Assembly (NCBI GenBank): GCA_036346275.1
Contig: JAYEVK010000391.1
Location: 1-64,000, forward strand
Source: Otatea glauca
Lineage: Eukaryota; Streptophyta; Magnoliopsida; Poales; Poaceae
DNA: 64,000 bases
Direction: 5' to 3'
Part shown: one piece after another, positions 21,349 through 32,460 of the stretch
Layout: each line of letters opens with the position of its first letter
Position numbering within the stretch: the first letter of the stretch is position 1
Position numbers and translations under genes: made by a program
The notes under the pieces: model-generated
Seen by the model: the letters and a program-made list of their open reading frames with translations, nothing else
What the model was told of the DNA's origin: nothing
Database searches by the model: none

Positions 21349-22727
21349 TGTTGGTGATATGCCCTTGAGGCGATCATAGAGATGATTGTATCACGCCTTA
21401 TGTTTATGGAATAATATAATTGTTTGTCCTTTGAATAAATATCGATTGGATTAATCAACAAGTAACTTGTTCGTGCAACTTTTTTCATATATTGATATTA
21501 TTCAAGTTATCCCTGATCGGTTATCATAATATAGGACGATTATGTTTCATACATCAGCACATGTATTGATTGATGACCATGTTTCACGGGTCAGAGATAT
21601 GGAGATATCTAATCAATAATGTGGACACATGTTAGAGAACATGCGTTGGATAGACCCATATGAGACACTGCGAGAATTGTTATATATATTCTTATGTGTC
21701 ATCAGTTGGTCTCATGCATAGTGTATGTATGTTTCTTAGACCTGAGATCATCATTGGTTTCCTAGATGTGTAATGGTTTACTTAGGAGCTACCAAACGCT
21801 ACTCTTTAACCAGGTAGTTATAATGGAAGCTTTCGGGTTTACTATGAAACATGCTGAGGTACATGAATGATCAAGATGGAATTTACTCCTCCTATATAAC
21901 ATAGAGATATCTCTGGGCCCCTCGAGGTAAATGGATTAAGTAAGTGCATGGCCATGCCGGATGTGATTAAGAGTCAATCTAGATAAATTATTCCACTATG
22001 GTATGAGTGAAGAGATCGAGCTATCATAGGATGACACGACTCTCGCCTTGAACTTGATCTGATATCGTGAAGCAAATGGAACATGACATTATCACATTAT
22101 AGTAGGTTCGTCCGATGCTTTATGAATATTTGGGAATCGATATGTACTGCTAGGTACTGCTGTCGATTATCGATCGAAAAGGTGTTTCCGAGTCGTGTCC
22201 AAATATACATGAACCTACAGGGTCACACACTTAAGGGGTTGGAATATAGTGGTATGGATTGGATCCGTCACTAATGGGCCAAGTGGGCTTTGTCCTTCAG
22301 TTGGGCTCTAATGTAGGGTTCCACCGCAGGGGAGGGGAGGGCTATATAAAGGGAGTTCGTGGTTGCAATTGATATGTGAGAGGCGAGCCACCAAACCCTA
22401 GCCGCCTCTACTTGAGCCTTCCTGCAGGCTGGTGTCGGCACACCGACGCACGCCGTTCTTTTCCGAACGTGGACACCGGTAGAGGTGTTGTCGCATCGTG
22501 ACATCGACGAGACGATCGACCACCACATAAGGAGGATCGGCCAACGCGTGAGGAAGATCGACTACTGTAACAAGATGCGCACTTCGTTGTTTCGGGTTGC
22601 ATCAACTTCCTTCCGCTGCACTACGCGTCTAGTGGTAACGATCCATGATTATTTACTTACGTGGCTTTCTAGTTTATGAGGTAGAAATTTTAATTGTGTG
22701 CTAGCGTAGCCTACCCGTATCCCTTCA
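21349..22727 (+). mobile_element. Solo LTR, Angela-like Ty1/copia
   Basis: It starts TGTTGGTGATATGCCCTTGA and ends near CACTACGCGTCTAGTGGTAACGAT plus GTATCCCTTCA. These ends resemble what I recall of the Angela family LTRs of grasses. Flanks are CCTGT (21344-21348) and CCTGC (22728-22732), a target duplication with one mismatch. No internal region or PBS follows, so it is a solo LTR of 1379 bp. Orientation is plus. Confidence 0.82.
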
Positions 22728-22763
22728 CCTGCCTCATATACTTAATGCATACAATGTTTCACA

Positions 22764-22847
22764 ATTGGTACTTAGCTCAGTTGGCAAACAGCTTGGCCTG
22801 CATACGTGAGGTCTCGGGTTCAAATCCCAGGGAAACTGATTTTTTTT
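22764..22847 (+). ncRNA. tRNA-like / SINE-like pol III unit
   Basis: An A-box-like TTAGCTCAGTTGG (22772-22784) and a B-box GGTTCAAATCC (22817-22827) are spaced as in a tRNA gene, followed by a run of eight T (22840-22847) that could end pol III transcription. The D-arm and T-arm stems keep only about three pairs each. The anticodon and acceptor stems do not fold well. I read it as a tRNA-derived relic and not as a working tRNA. Confidence 0.5.
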
Positions 22848-22939
22848 GCATCGGCTTCAGCTGCATCATAGAAAGTTTTCATATTGAACCGTCTAAGATG
22901 ATACGCATCACGGACGGTTCAATATTAGAACCGCCTGTG

Positions 22940-23200
22940 ATGAGTGTGGTTAATTTCTTAATTTTTCCTAAAGTTAATTTTTTACCTAAGTTAATTTTTT
23001 CTCAAGTTAATTTTTCTAATGCTAGAATTTCCATCTACTGCCAAATTAATTTTTTAACTCAAGTTAATTTCTTAATAGTTAATTTTTTCTCAAGTTAATA
23101 TTTCTAATGCTAGAATTTTCATCTACTACAAATTAATTTTTTAGCTTAAGTTAATTTTTTTACCCAAGTTATTTTTTTCTCATTAATTATCATACATACA
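22940..23200. repeat. AT-rich degenerate tandem repeat
   Basis: Many copies of an AAGTTAATTTTTT core are spaced about 15-20 bp apart. A longer duplicated block contains ctaatgctagaatttccatctac (22998 onward and again near 23105). It lies in the 3' part of the CACTA element. Confidence 0.7.
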
Positions 23201-23249
23201 TACATCTCATTAATTACAATACAGGTACACTTAAAATATACATGACAAC

Positions 23250-25690
23250 CTCATTATAACTCCATTTGCTTATTCTTCTGTATAAAAATTAGCCCTTCAC
23301 GATGATCAACACGTGTGTAGCTAGTTTCCTCAGGTTGTTCTTCCTGGATTGTGACGCCATTACCGACAGGAGGCAACTCGTGAAACTGATTGTATTCTTT
23401 CTCATCTACCACATTTCTCGACTCTGACAATCCTCCTTTTTCCCTGAAGAATCACGTGGTGCTTCTTGTTGGACGGGTCGGTTACATAGAAAACTTAAAC
23501 AACTTGGTTAGCGAGTACAAATGGCTCGTCTTGGTATCCGACACGTTCGAAGTCCACAGTTGTAAAGCCGTACTTGTCAAGCTTCACATATTGCAGGTGA
23601 ACCCAACGTCACCGAAATAAGGGGATCCTGAATAGTACATAGTCAAGCCCGAAAATTTTCTCAATGAACCCATAGTAGGAGCTCCTCGTCAACCCAGCGG
23701 TATTGAGCACATCTATGTGAACACCGCTGTTTTGGTTTGTGCTTTTCATGTCCTGATCTCTCTTGTAAAATGTGTACCCATTTAAGTCGTATCCTTTCCA
23801 TGTTACAGCTATAAATGTTGGCCCTTTTTCCATCCATGTCAGTTTATCACCTGACGAGCTTCTAGTGATTGGTTGTCGCTCCTTTAACCATCTGTTTAAC
23901 TGAAGGTTATACTGTCTGATAATCCAAGACTCCTGCCGGGACAGATTCTCTTGTGGTAGCCAGTTCTTGTGCTCGTCGATATACAGGCCATAACAGCCAT
24001 GTGTTGCAAAACTGTTAAATAGGCTTTAGCACACTCAGCTGGATAAGGCGTTATTGCTTTCCTTCCGATAGTCCCGATACCCTGGAGCCTCCTCTCATGG
24101 CAAGATTGAGGCACACATATCAGTTCAACCTGAGCCATGTAATCCACGTAGAATTCGACGACCTCTTCGGTTGCATAACATTTGACAATGCTGCCCTCCG
24201 ATCGAGATCGATTCCGTACGTAGGACTTAAATATTCCCATATACCTCTTGAACAGATACATGCTACGTAGGAACACGAGCCCGCACATCTTATCTCCCTG
24301 ACAAGGTGAACAATGAGATGGACCATGATATCGAAAAACGACAGAGGGAAATACATCTCAAGATTACATAGAATCATGACCACCTCGCACTGCGGAGCAT
24401 CTAGTCCTTTAGGATCGATGATCTTCTGAGCAATTGTGTTAAATAAATAACACAACCTTGTGATTGTCTCCCAGACCTTGCTCGGTAAAATACTTCTAAT
24501 TGCGAAATGGAGCATCTATGTCATAACCACATAGTAATCATGAGACTTCATGCCAGTTAAACTCAAATCTTGCATCGAAACAAGTCTTTTCATGTTGGAG
24601 GAGTAACCGGACGGAACTTTCACACCATGCAAGCACTCGCACAGTTCAGTTCTCGCCTTGGACAGAGTGTAACAAGCAGGTTCGCAGTACGTTCGGCCTT
24701 TATCGGTCTCTTTCGGTGCAAACTCAGGTCTAATACCCATATCGATGAAGTCAAGCCATGTGTTGATATTGTCCTTTGTTTTGCCCTTAATGTTCAGTAA
24801 GAGACCAATCAAGCTATCACAGACATTCTTCTCTACGTGTATGACGTTGATGTAGTGCCGAACTTCTAGGTGCTCCCAATAAGGTAGGTTCAAAAATATT
24901 GATCTCTTCTTCGACATGCTCTTCTCACGGATCCTCGATTTATGTCTCTTTCCAAGCACAACATCCAAGTTCTTAACCATATCATAAATGGCTGTCCCAC
25001 TTAAAGGCTTTGGAGCTAAACCGTCTTCGTTCGTTCCGTCGAATTGTTTCTTCATCTTATGGTACGGGTGATTCATCTGAAGGAATCTACGGTGACGCAT
25101 GTACACGGTTTTACGCAAGTGATTTAGCCACACACACTCGATATCACCTAAGTAGTGAGTACAGGCTTTGGCTCCTTTTTACTCTGGCCCGACAGGTTAG
25201 CAAGGGCAGGATAGTCATTTATGGTGCAGAACAACAGACAGTGTAAAGTGAAGTACTCTCGTTTGTGAGCATCCCATACCTGTACCCCAGGAGCCCACAG
25301 TTTTTTCAGATCTTCTACCAATGGTGCCAGGTACACATCAATATTGTTCCCAGGTTGGTTCGGGTTTTGGATAAGTATAGACAGTAAAATATACTTTCGC
25401 TTCATAGACAACCAAGGAGGAAGGTTGTAGATACAGAGATTCACGGGCCAAGTGCTATGATGGCTGCTCATGTTACTGAAAGGATTCATTCCGTCCGTAC
25501 TCAATCCGAATCTTATACTCCTTGGATCTGCAGTGAATTCTTGAAACCTCCTATCGATGTTTCTCCACTAGGTGGAATTAGCAGGGTGCCTTAGCATTCT
25601 ACCGTTCTTACGCTCATCCGAGTGCCACCAAAGTAGTTTTGCCTTCTTTGGGTTCACAAATAAATGCTTCAAACAGGGAATTATAGGCAG
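23250..25690 (-). pseudogene. TNP2-type CACTA transposase, degenerate
   Basis: Minus-strand fragments follow in the order of the TNP2/Transposase_21 family. WYLPIIPCLKHLFVNP is at about 25715-25670. DGMNPFSNMSSHHSTWPV and YNLPPWLSMKRKYIL follow, then NQPGNNIDVYL and WDAHKREYF (25504-25148). Next come AIYDMVKNLDVVLGK, LPYWEHLEVRHYINVIHVEK and LTGMKSHDYYVVMT (25133-24516). Then LEMYFPLSFFDIMVHLIVHL (24515-24120) and YKRYMG-like, EEVVEFYVDYM segments (24288-23896), followed by a DUF4216-like end (YYGFIEKIFGLDYVLF, 23833-23609) that fades out near 23250. Frames change at least six times. In active elements this protein binds and cuts the termini. Confidence 0.88.
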
Positions 25691-25849
25691 ATACCACACC
25701 ACCTTAGCTGGAAACAACTCTATAGTTCAAGGTCACATTCGCTACTTTAATTGTTTTAGTACATCAATAGACCCATATCATCATTGAGCATACAACCAGC
25801 AGCATAAGAGAATGAAAGTACATGCAGCCCTAGCATAGTAGGTAGTATG

Positions 25850-26340
25850 AAGTGAGTACCGTGCAATCATAATCATAGCAAACTAACCATTCATATATTC
25901 ACATTTACTAACCATTCATAGCAAACTAACCATTCATCTATCTAGCATTCATAATCATAGCAAACTAACCATTCAAGTATCTAAGATTTATAATCATAGC
26001 AAACTAAACATTTATGTATTCATAGCAAACTAACCATTCATGTATCCAACAATCATAATCAGAGCAAACTAACCATTCATATATCCAGCATTCATAATCG
26101 TAGCAAACTAACCATTCATGTATTCATAGCAAACTAACCATTCATGTATCCAGAATTCATAATCATAGCAAACTAACCATTCATATTCTCAGTAATCATA
26201 ATCATAGCAAACTAACCATTCATGTATCCAGCATTCATAATCATAGAAAACTAACCATTCGCATATTCATAGCAAACTAACCAATCATGTATTCAGTAAT
26301 CATAATTATAGCAAACTAACCATTTACGTATTCACATTTA
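25850..26340. repeat. Minisatellite of about 40 bp (AGCAAACTAACCATTCAT)
   Basis: More than ten imperfect copies are built from ATAATCATAGCAAACTAACC plus ATTCATGTATCCAGC, with some shorter units lacking the second half. Within the CACTA element, between transposase remnant and promoter block. Confidence 0.85.
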
Positions 26341-26344
26341 CTAA

Positions 26345-26672
26345 AAGAAATACCGACGGTGCAGAGGATACCGATGTGGGGAGAGGAGGCCAGCAGTGTG
26401 GGGGAGGAGGTCGGCGGTGCAGAGGAGGATACCACCGCTGGGGAGGAGACCGGCGCGGGGGAGCAGACCGGTGCAGGGGAGGAAGCCGATCGACAGCGTG
26501 GGGGAGGAGGCTGGCAGCATGGGGGAGGAGACCAGTGCGGGGAAGGGAACTGGCATGGGGGAGGAGGCCAGCGGCGAGGGGGTGGAGATCGGTGTGGGGA
26601 GGAGGCGCTAGGGTTTGGGGGAGGCGAAACGCGCTGGGTATCCTGCTCGAGGAATAGATCGGTATATTTATA
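26345..26672 (-). promoter_or_regulatory. CACTA promoter and first-exon-like block
   Basis: The minus strand has TATAAATA (26672-26665), then AAACCCTAGCGCC, then a GC-rich stretch made of short GGGGAGGAGG/CCGGTG repeats. This is the expected transcription start of the transposase on the minus strand. The apparent frames in this block are low-complexity and no protein was recognised. Confidence 0.5.
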
Positions 26673-26926
26673 GGGTGGATGTTATCTCAGACGGTTCTAT
26701 TATAGAACTATCTGTGATACTAACATATCATAGACGGTTCTATAATAGAACCGTCTGTGATAGCAACAGGTGTCATCACTAACGGCTTTATACTAAAACT
26801 GTCTGTGATATCTCTGTATATTACTGACGGTTTTAATGTATAGTCGTCAGTGATGGCCATCATCATAGATGGTTTTGAAGAACCGTCTGTGATGAGACGT
26901 CTAATATGGGTCTTTCTATAGTAGTG
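26673..26926 (-). repeat. CACTA subterminal repeats and terminus
   Basis: Six or so units follow the pattern cagacggttctattatagaactatctgt. Each is itself an inverted repeat. The array ends at the plus-strand terminus TCTATAGTAGTG. Confidence 0.8.
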
Positions 26927-26949
26927 GTTCTTGATATTACATATGTTGG

Positions 26950-27931
26950 CACATTAAAAACCTTCAACTAATAAAACTCATTGGGATAAATCTTAATTAA
27001 GAAAAAGGAGTACAACACTTCATCTCAAAGATGAATATGTATGAAGATTTCAATCTCTCCTTGAAGGAAACAACTGTTTTTCTCGTGCCAATACCATGAA
27101 CATGTTTTGCAAAGGTAGAATCTTGCAAGGCTTTAGTGAATAAATCCATAGGATTTTCACTTGTTTGGATTTTCTATATTTCTATATTGCCTTTCTTCTG
27201 CTGCTCATGGGAATAGAAATGCTTAGGGAGTATGTGCTTTGTCATTGCAGTTTTAACATAGCTATTCTTCATTTGTGTAATGCAAGAAGCATTATCCTCA
27301 TATAGGATCAGGGAGTTCTATCCAACTCTACACCATATAACTCTTAGATATGATGAATCAAGCTTCTAAGCCATATATACTCACGAGTGGTCTCAAATAG
27401 TGCAATTTTCTTTTAATGATTAGTTGATGTAGCAATTATTAAGTGTTTAAAAGACTTCTAAGAGCTGTATTTTCACTTAGAAAGACATATTCAATATGTG
27501 ATCTAGTATTATGGGGATGAGAAAGATAGTCATTGTCTGAGTATCCAACAATTTTAGTACCTTGGTTCTTGAGATAAAAGAGTCCAAAATCACTAGTACC
27601 TTGTACCTGAGACTACCTTTAATCCAATTTCAATGCGCTTTGGTAGGCTAAAAACTATGAATGCAATGTTAAGCATGGTAATTTCCAAGATATAAGAGTG
27701 CTCCAATTGCACTTTAGTTGGGGTTTTAGGTCCCAATACTTCTTCCAATACTTCTTCATTCTCACACTTAGATCCATATAGATCTTTTTCCACTTCAAAC
27801 CACCTAACGATTATTGGAATACCCAATAGATGAGATTTATACAGATAAAATCTCTCTAGTAACTTTTTGGTGTTGGTAGTTTGGTGCAAGAATATGCCAC
27901 TGGATAGATGTTCAATCTCATGGGGTTCCAC
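26950..27931 (-). pseudogene. Ty1/copia pol fragment (RT end and RNase H)
   Basis: The frame 27931-27593 reads SGIFLHQTTNTKKLLERFYL, then GSKCENEEVLEEVLGPKTP, the segment after the YVDD motif in Copia RT. It corresponds to the part at about 41240-41407 of the plus-strand Copia element. Further minus-strand pieces down to about 26960 match the RNase H end (for example KIVGYSDNDYLSHP) with many stops. The upstream half of pol and both LTRs are absent. Confidence 0.75.
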
Positions 27932-28107
27932 GAGAGCCCCTGAGACTTGGGCCCTCCTTCAAGAATGACCTCGTGGGGACCACAAGACTTGACGGCCCCA
28001 CTCTATCTCGAGTGGGCGCTCACGGGGGCGCCCTCATAGACCGAGAGTTGAGCCTCACGTCCAATAGACGGGAGGAATGCAAAGTGTCCTAGAGGACTAG
28101 GCACCGC
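27932..28107. other. Unassigned GC-rich stretch
   Basis: No gene or element boundary is recognised between the Copia fragment and the tandem repeat. Confidence 0.4.
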
Positions 28108-28279
28108 ACCACGCACCCTCTTTAGAGGGCCATTGGAGTATGATGGGATCTTCTCCAACACCCCGCACTGTGTACTCTATAGAGGGTTGGGGGAGTATGA
28201 TGGAATCTCCTCCAACACATGCACTATGTATCCTTTTTAGATAGCCAGCAGAGTATGATGGGATTTCGTCCAATAGACA
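28108..28279. repeat. Three copies of a 57-bp tandem repeat
   Basis: Each copy reads roughly TAGAGGGCCATTGGAGTATG followed by ATGGGATCTTCTCCAACAC. The copies start near 28108, 28163 and 28222. Confidence 0.75.
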
Positions 28280-28414
28280 CAATTTCCATCATGCTGCATA
28301 ATAATGGTAGTTATATTTTTGGAACATCAAGGCTTAGGTGATCACTATGTTCAGCATGTGAGATTGCTAGTATTCCTATAAGGTAATTTCTTCTCACCTT
28401 ATCTGATATTTCAG

Positions 28415-28540
28415 GCCTGGACAGGAGCCTCATCAATACCAGCTGCTTTGGTGTCCATGCTTTTAAGATTACCTAATATCGAGTCGTTATTGTAACCCTG
28501 GGAGAAAAAGGTTGCTTAATGCTTGAAAGAAGCATGACAG
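28415..28540 (+). pseudogene. pfkB carbohydrate kinase, exon (upstream)
   Basis: The exon is bounded by a TTTCAG acceptor and a GTGAGT donor. It encodes WTGASSIPAALVSMLLRLPN and then, after a frameshift near 28485, VIVTLGEKGCLMLERSMT. This is the segment before the nucleotide-binding loop in pfkB-family sugar or nucleoside kinases. I recall close plant relatives of the At4g28706 type, but this was not checked. The phase at its donor (one base left) fits the next exon exactly. The frameshift makes the gene non-functional. Upstream exons are not seen in the window. Confidence 0.72.
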
Positions 28541-28649
28541 GTGAGTTTGCTATAGTCGTTCTGCATGCTAATTTTGGCGAACCATTTTAGACAAAGACAT
28601 GGAGACCTGAAATATGCATTTTACTTGCAAAGGATCCCGTAGTGATCGA

Positions 28650-28677
28650 AAAGAAAAGAAAAGAAAAGAAAAAAAAC
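28650..28677. repeat. (AAAAG)n microsatellite
   Basis: Five or so AAAAG units lie in the short intron between the first two visible pfkB exons. Confidence 0.85.
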
Positions 28678-28703
28678 CCTAAAATGCACTACTCAACTTG
28701 CAG

Positions 28704-28804
28704 ATGCTTCAGACACAGAGGAAATAAATGTAGAGAACCTGCTGGAAGCACTAGAGCAGAAAGACGATTTGAGTTCTAGCATGACAAAATGCATCGCTTG
28801 CAAG
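28704..28804 (+). pseudogene. pfkB carbohydrate kinase, middle exon
   Basis: The exon follows a TTGCAG acceptor and precedes a GTATTT donor. It completes the split Asp codon from the previous exon and encodes ASDTEEINVENLLEALEQKD and then DLSSSMTKCIACK with no stop. The following intron now holds about 13.9 kb of insertions before the next exon at 42714, where the phase (0) matches. This exon on its own is intact. Confidence 0.72.
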
Positions 28805-28897
28805 GTATTTAAGATAGGGAGAGATGGTGCAGGCGGAAGGGAGGCAGACAAGAAAGGGTGGAAGGGAGCAGCGCCGCCGCCTCAACCAGGGTGGGAC

Positions 28898-30360
28898 CAG
28901 CGATACAAATTTCATCGAAATTTGGCGAATTTTTGTTGAAATTTTGGATTTCAGGCCACCACGAAATCCAAACTACCGGTCGGATAAATTTTTTTTTGCC
29001 AAATTTTGAAAGAGCTATAGTACCAAAATTTCATTTTTTTTCTCGGCAAAATTTTGTTATTTTTTGCCGGTTTTCAAACTTTTAGGGCCGGATTTGGTCC
29101 AATAACCCTTAAGAAAGTCATGTTTTGTGAAAATTTGTTGAAAAACCGAATTTTTGAGACATTTTAAAATTTTGGCAGAAACATTGTCAGATTTTTATAA
29201 AATATTACAAGCTTGATAATGATCTAAAAAATTTATGGTACTATATTTAGTATTGTAGGATCATACATAAAAATGTTAAAAATAATTGAACTTCATTTGT
29301 TATCTTTAAAAAATCAAAAACTGAATGAACATAATTGGGACAGTAACCTTGTTAGAATTTTATAAATTTTCATGAATGTGTTCATGATCTAAAATTTTTA
29401 TGAGAGATTATAATTGCCTCAGTACTACTATATAAAATTTGCAAAAAATTTAAACATTTTTTATCAATCAAATCTATGTAAGCATTGAACTTCATTTGTC
29501 ATAGTATATTTCAAAACTGAAATAGAGAAAGAACATAAATGGTACTGTACCTTATAAGAATTTTATAAATTCACTAGAGTGTGATCATGATTCAAAATTG
29601 TTATGAGATCTTAAGTATTTTCTTATCACCCTTCTATAAAATTTTAAAAAATGTTAAACCTTTTTTGATTGCTAAAGCAAATCTATGTATTGATCATCAA
29701 GCTTTTATCAGGACATAGCATTGTCAGAATTTTTACAAATTATTTAAGCAAGATTATAATATAAACATTTTATAGAAACATTGATTTTATATCAGGACTA
29801 TTCACAAAAATTTTCTAACATGGTTTGTACCATTTTTCATTTTGTTCAAGTTTGCCGGTAAACCTTTTAACAAGACAGTAGCACTTTTTGAATTTTTAAA
29901 ATTTGATGAAGCTTGATCATCATCTGAAAACTTTATGCGAACATTATTGATACATCATAACCATTCAAAAAAAATTCAAATTTTTCTAACGTGGTTTGAA
30001 CTATTTTTCATTCGGTTCAAACTTGCCGGTCAGCATTTTATCAGGACAGTAGCAATTCTCGAATTTTCAAAATTTCATCAGACTTGATAATCATATGAAA
30101 TTTTTTTGGGAACATCACTGATGTGTTAAAAACCTCCAAAAACAATTTCAAATTTTTTTTACATCATTTGAATGATTTTTTGTTCAGTTGAAATTTGCCG
30201 AAATTTCGGCAATTTCACCCGAAATTAGGTTCAAAAATTCCGGATTTGAATTTTGTTTTTTGAATTTCGTCTGGATTTTATCCAAAATAATGAGATTTTG
30301 CCAAAATTTTGGATTTCGGTCATCGGGGAAATTTTATTCAAAACGAAATTTTTGAATCCC
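28898..30360. mobile_element. AT-rich TIR element with 10-bp target duplication
   Basis: The element is flanked by AGGGTGGGAC on both sides (28888-28897 and 30361-30370). Its ends form an imperfect terminal inverted repeat: left GCGATACAAATTTC, right (reverse complement) GGGATTCAAAAATTTC. It is 1463 bp, very AT-rich, and has no coding capacity. Inside are five or six degenerate direct units of about 180 bp, recognisable by GGACAGTAGCA and a GATGAAGCTTGATCATCATC-like segment. A 9-10 bp duplication would fit a Mutator-like element. The family is not recognised. Confidence 0.65.
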
Positions 30361-30524
30361 AGGGTGGGACAAGGGAGAAAGAAGCGCCAAATGGGATGGA
30401 GGCATCCAACCTGACGGGTGGGCCCGATCCGACGTGGCAAGGAGTCTCCACTCAATCGCCAAGTCAGCACTGCTCGTGTGTGCGTGAGAGAGTTGGGGTC
30501 GACGATGCTTGCTTGGAAGCTAAC
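30361..30524. other. Remaining intron sequence between TIR element and Copia
   Basis: No gene is seen. The stretch includes one copy of the TIR element's target duplication at its left and the left CTAAC duplication of the Copia element at 30520-30524. Confidence 0.5.
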
Positions 30525-30764
30525 TGTTATGAGATAAGATATTCGTAACCGTATTCGGTTAGACTCTATCTCTTATGTGTGGGCGAATCCGAACTCATCT
30601 TTTATGGTTTTCTTTATATATTGAGCATCCTCCTTGTATAAAAGATCAATATAATAAAGCGAGAGAACTTTGCCCTCTATTTTCTGTGTGCTCCAGTTCT
30701 TGTTCTTATGATTTCGTTGGCATTTTGTTGATTGATTGTGGGTGAACGACTACGTTTTACAACA
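30525..30764 (+). repeat. 5' LTR of the Copia element
   Basis: 240 bp, TG...CA. It carries a TATA-like ctttatatattg at about 30610 and matches the 3' LTR apart from a 32-bp segment (about 30533-30564) that the 3' copy lacks. After the end comes CGTTATCAGCACGAAGCTCT, the putative primer-binding region. Confidence 0.88.
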
Positions 30765-31478
30765 CGTTATCAGCACGAAGCTCTACCGAGGTCGCTCAAG
30801 ATCATCTGTCTGCGACAATCTACATGGCATCAAATTTCATCATGCTACATGCGATCATCCTACGTCAAGGCCTACGTAAGTTTAATCCACACCGGTTGGT
30901 CGCACATGAATAGACAAACAAATCCTGCAGATTGTTTTACTAACTAAAGATTACTAGTTAGATCGGAAAAAAATGGCTCATCTAATCTAATCTGTGCAAA
31001 GCTGGTGGCTCCATGCGGTTTTTGGCTTCCCTACTCTCGCGTCTTGAAGAACGCATCGGCCATCAAGGCTGCTCGGCTTCACGACGGCCAGCGCGCCCAC
31101 CGACATGCCCGTTGTGCAGGGCCGTCGATGCGCTCGAGCCCGCCTCGGTGGCCACGCCCGCGCTCTTGTTCCACAGCTGCGCCCAAGCCCGATGCGCGCT
31201 CGTTGCCGATCGTCGCGGCTCGTCCACTCGCCCATCGATGTGCCCATCGCGCGATCATTGTCAGTCGACGTGCCGCGCTCGTTGGATCCGCCCGCGCCTG
31301 CAGCGTGCCCGGTCGCACGACACTCGAGCCCACCTTCGCGCTACGCCCGCGCATGTCTCGCTGGCCACGCCCAGCACGTCTCGCTGGCCACGCCTGACGC
31401 AACGATGGCCCGGGCCTCGAAGGCGGTGACCCTCGTACGGCGCGAAAAGGTGGCGCCTTCGACAAGAACCACAGCAGT
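30765..31478 (+). other. Copia leader, GC-rich
   Basis: Untranslated leader between LTR and CACTA insertion. The right part (31080-31478) is GC-rich and continues after the CACTA at 36281-36720. Apparent frames on both strands are composition-driven. No known protein was recognised. Confidence 0.45.
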
Positions 31479-31494
31479 CACTACTACCCGAATA

Positions 31495-31925
31495 TATATC
31501 ACAATCGATTCTTTTTTATCATCACAATCGGTTCTGGTGGCGACACAAGATCATGAGACAGAGATGAAACAGTGCTATTATAGTCGGTTCTTGCCCGATA
31601 GAGATGAGTGTGTCATCTCTATCGATTCTTTACAAGAAGCGATTGAGATGACCCTATCATTTCTATCGGTTCTTATAAAGAACCGATAGAGATGAGCGTG
31701 TTATCTCTATCGGTTCTTATGAAGAACCGATAGAGGTGACGCACTCATCTCTATTGCTTTTTCTAAAGAACCGATAGAGATGAGCGTGTCATCTCTATCG
31801 CTTCTTCTAAAGAACCAATAGAGATGAGGGGCTCATCTCTATCGCTTGTTCTAAAGAACCGATAAAGATGACCCAATTATCTCTATCGTTTTCTTCTTAG
31901 AACCGATAGAGATGAGGGGGTTTGC
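31495..31925. repeat. Left subterminal repeats of CACTA
   Basis: About ten units of the type TCTCTATCGGTTCTTATAAA plus gaaccgatagagatgag. The outermost two units read TCACAATCGG instead. Each unit is an inverted repeat with a short loop. Confidence 0.85.
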
Positions 31926-32145
31926 TGTTTTCTAATTCACCCTCCAATCAGTACATATTTCACACAATTTGCACATATCACATTCACACAGCAATAGCAC
32001 ACATTATGCACATATCACATTCACAGAATACAAACATTTTATTACAACACATATCACATTCGTTCACAAAACAAAACTCAAACATCATTCACAGTTAGTA
32101 TACATGCAATCGTATTCACATATATAATATTGTTCACATATGGAC

Positions 32146-32460
32146 TAGTAGGAGATTTCAGGATCTCTAAACCTACTCATCTGCGAGATAACTTCCATCC
32201 AGTACCACTGGATTAAGTGGTCTCGTAACTTGCTGAGTGCAAAGCTATCTAAGCTCTTCTGGGGGATATTGATATGCTGCAAAATAGAAACAATTACTCT
32301 AATTTAAGTTTTGAAATTTCTATGTGAAAGGCTAATTGTATTATTATGCATGTACATATTCCTTAAGGAAAAGGTCTGAGATGCCGACCACGATAATCAT
32401 GTGCTTCATGACGTATAAACTGCAGTGGTCGTCGTTGCCCTATTGATGACACTGTGAAGA
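32146..32460 (-). pseudogene. Possible ULP1-like (C48 peptidase) gene end in CACTA
   Basis: Two minus-strand exon-like pieces. One follows a TTCACAG acceptor near 32455 and reads GNDDHCSLYVMKHMIIVV. It resembles the C-terminal catalytic Cys region of ULP1-like proteases often carried by plant transposons. The other follows a TTTGCAG near 32280 and reads HINIPQKSLDSFALSKLRDH, continuing LIQWYWMEV to a stop at about 32146. The second piece has a degraded counterpart at about 46215-46360. Assignment rests on short motifs. Confidence 0.35.

Larger units (their letters stand above)
22733..26926 (-). mobile_element. CACTA element with dead TNP2 transposase
   Basis: The 5' terminus on the minus strand is CACTACTATAGAAAGACCC at 26926. 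It is followed by subterminal units such as ACGGTTCTATAATAGAACCG, a promoter-like block, a minisatellite, and a TNP2-type transposase pseudogene (25690-23250). At the left, subterminal-type units (22885-22945) are present but no CACTA terminus is found, so the left end is missing or merged with the fragment at 21000-21348. The flank after 26926 is GTT, with no partner visible. Confidence 0.75.

Noticed and set aside
22764..22847. Functional tRNA gene
   Set aside because: Acceptor and anticodon stems do not pair; only the A and B boxes are kept.
31005..31465. Overlapping GC-rich frames in the Copia leader
   Set aside because: Open on both strands and rich in Arg, Pro and Ala, as expected from base composition.
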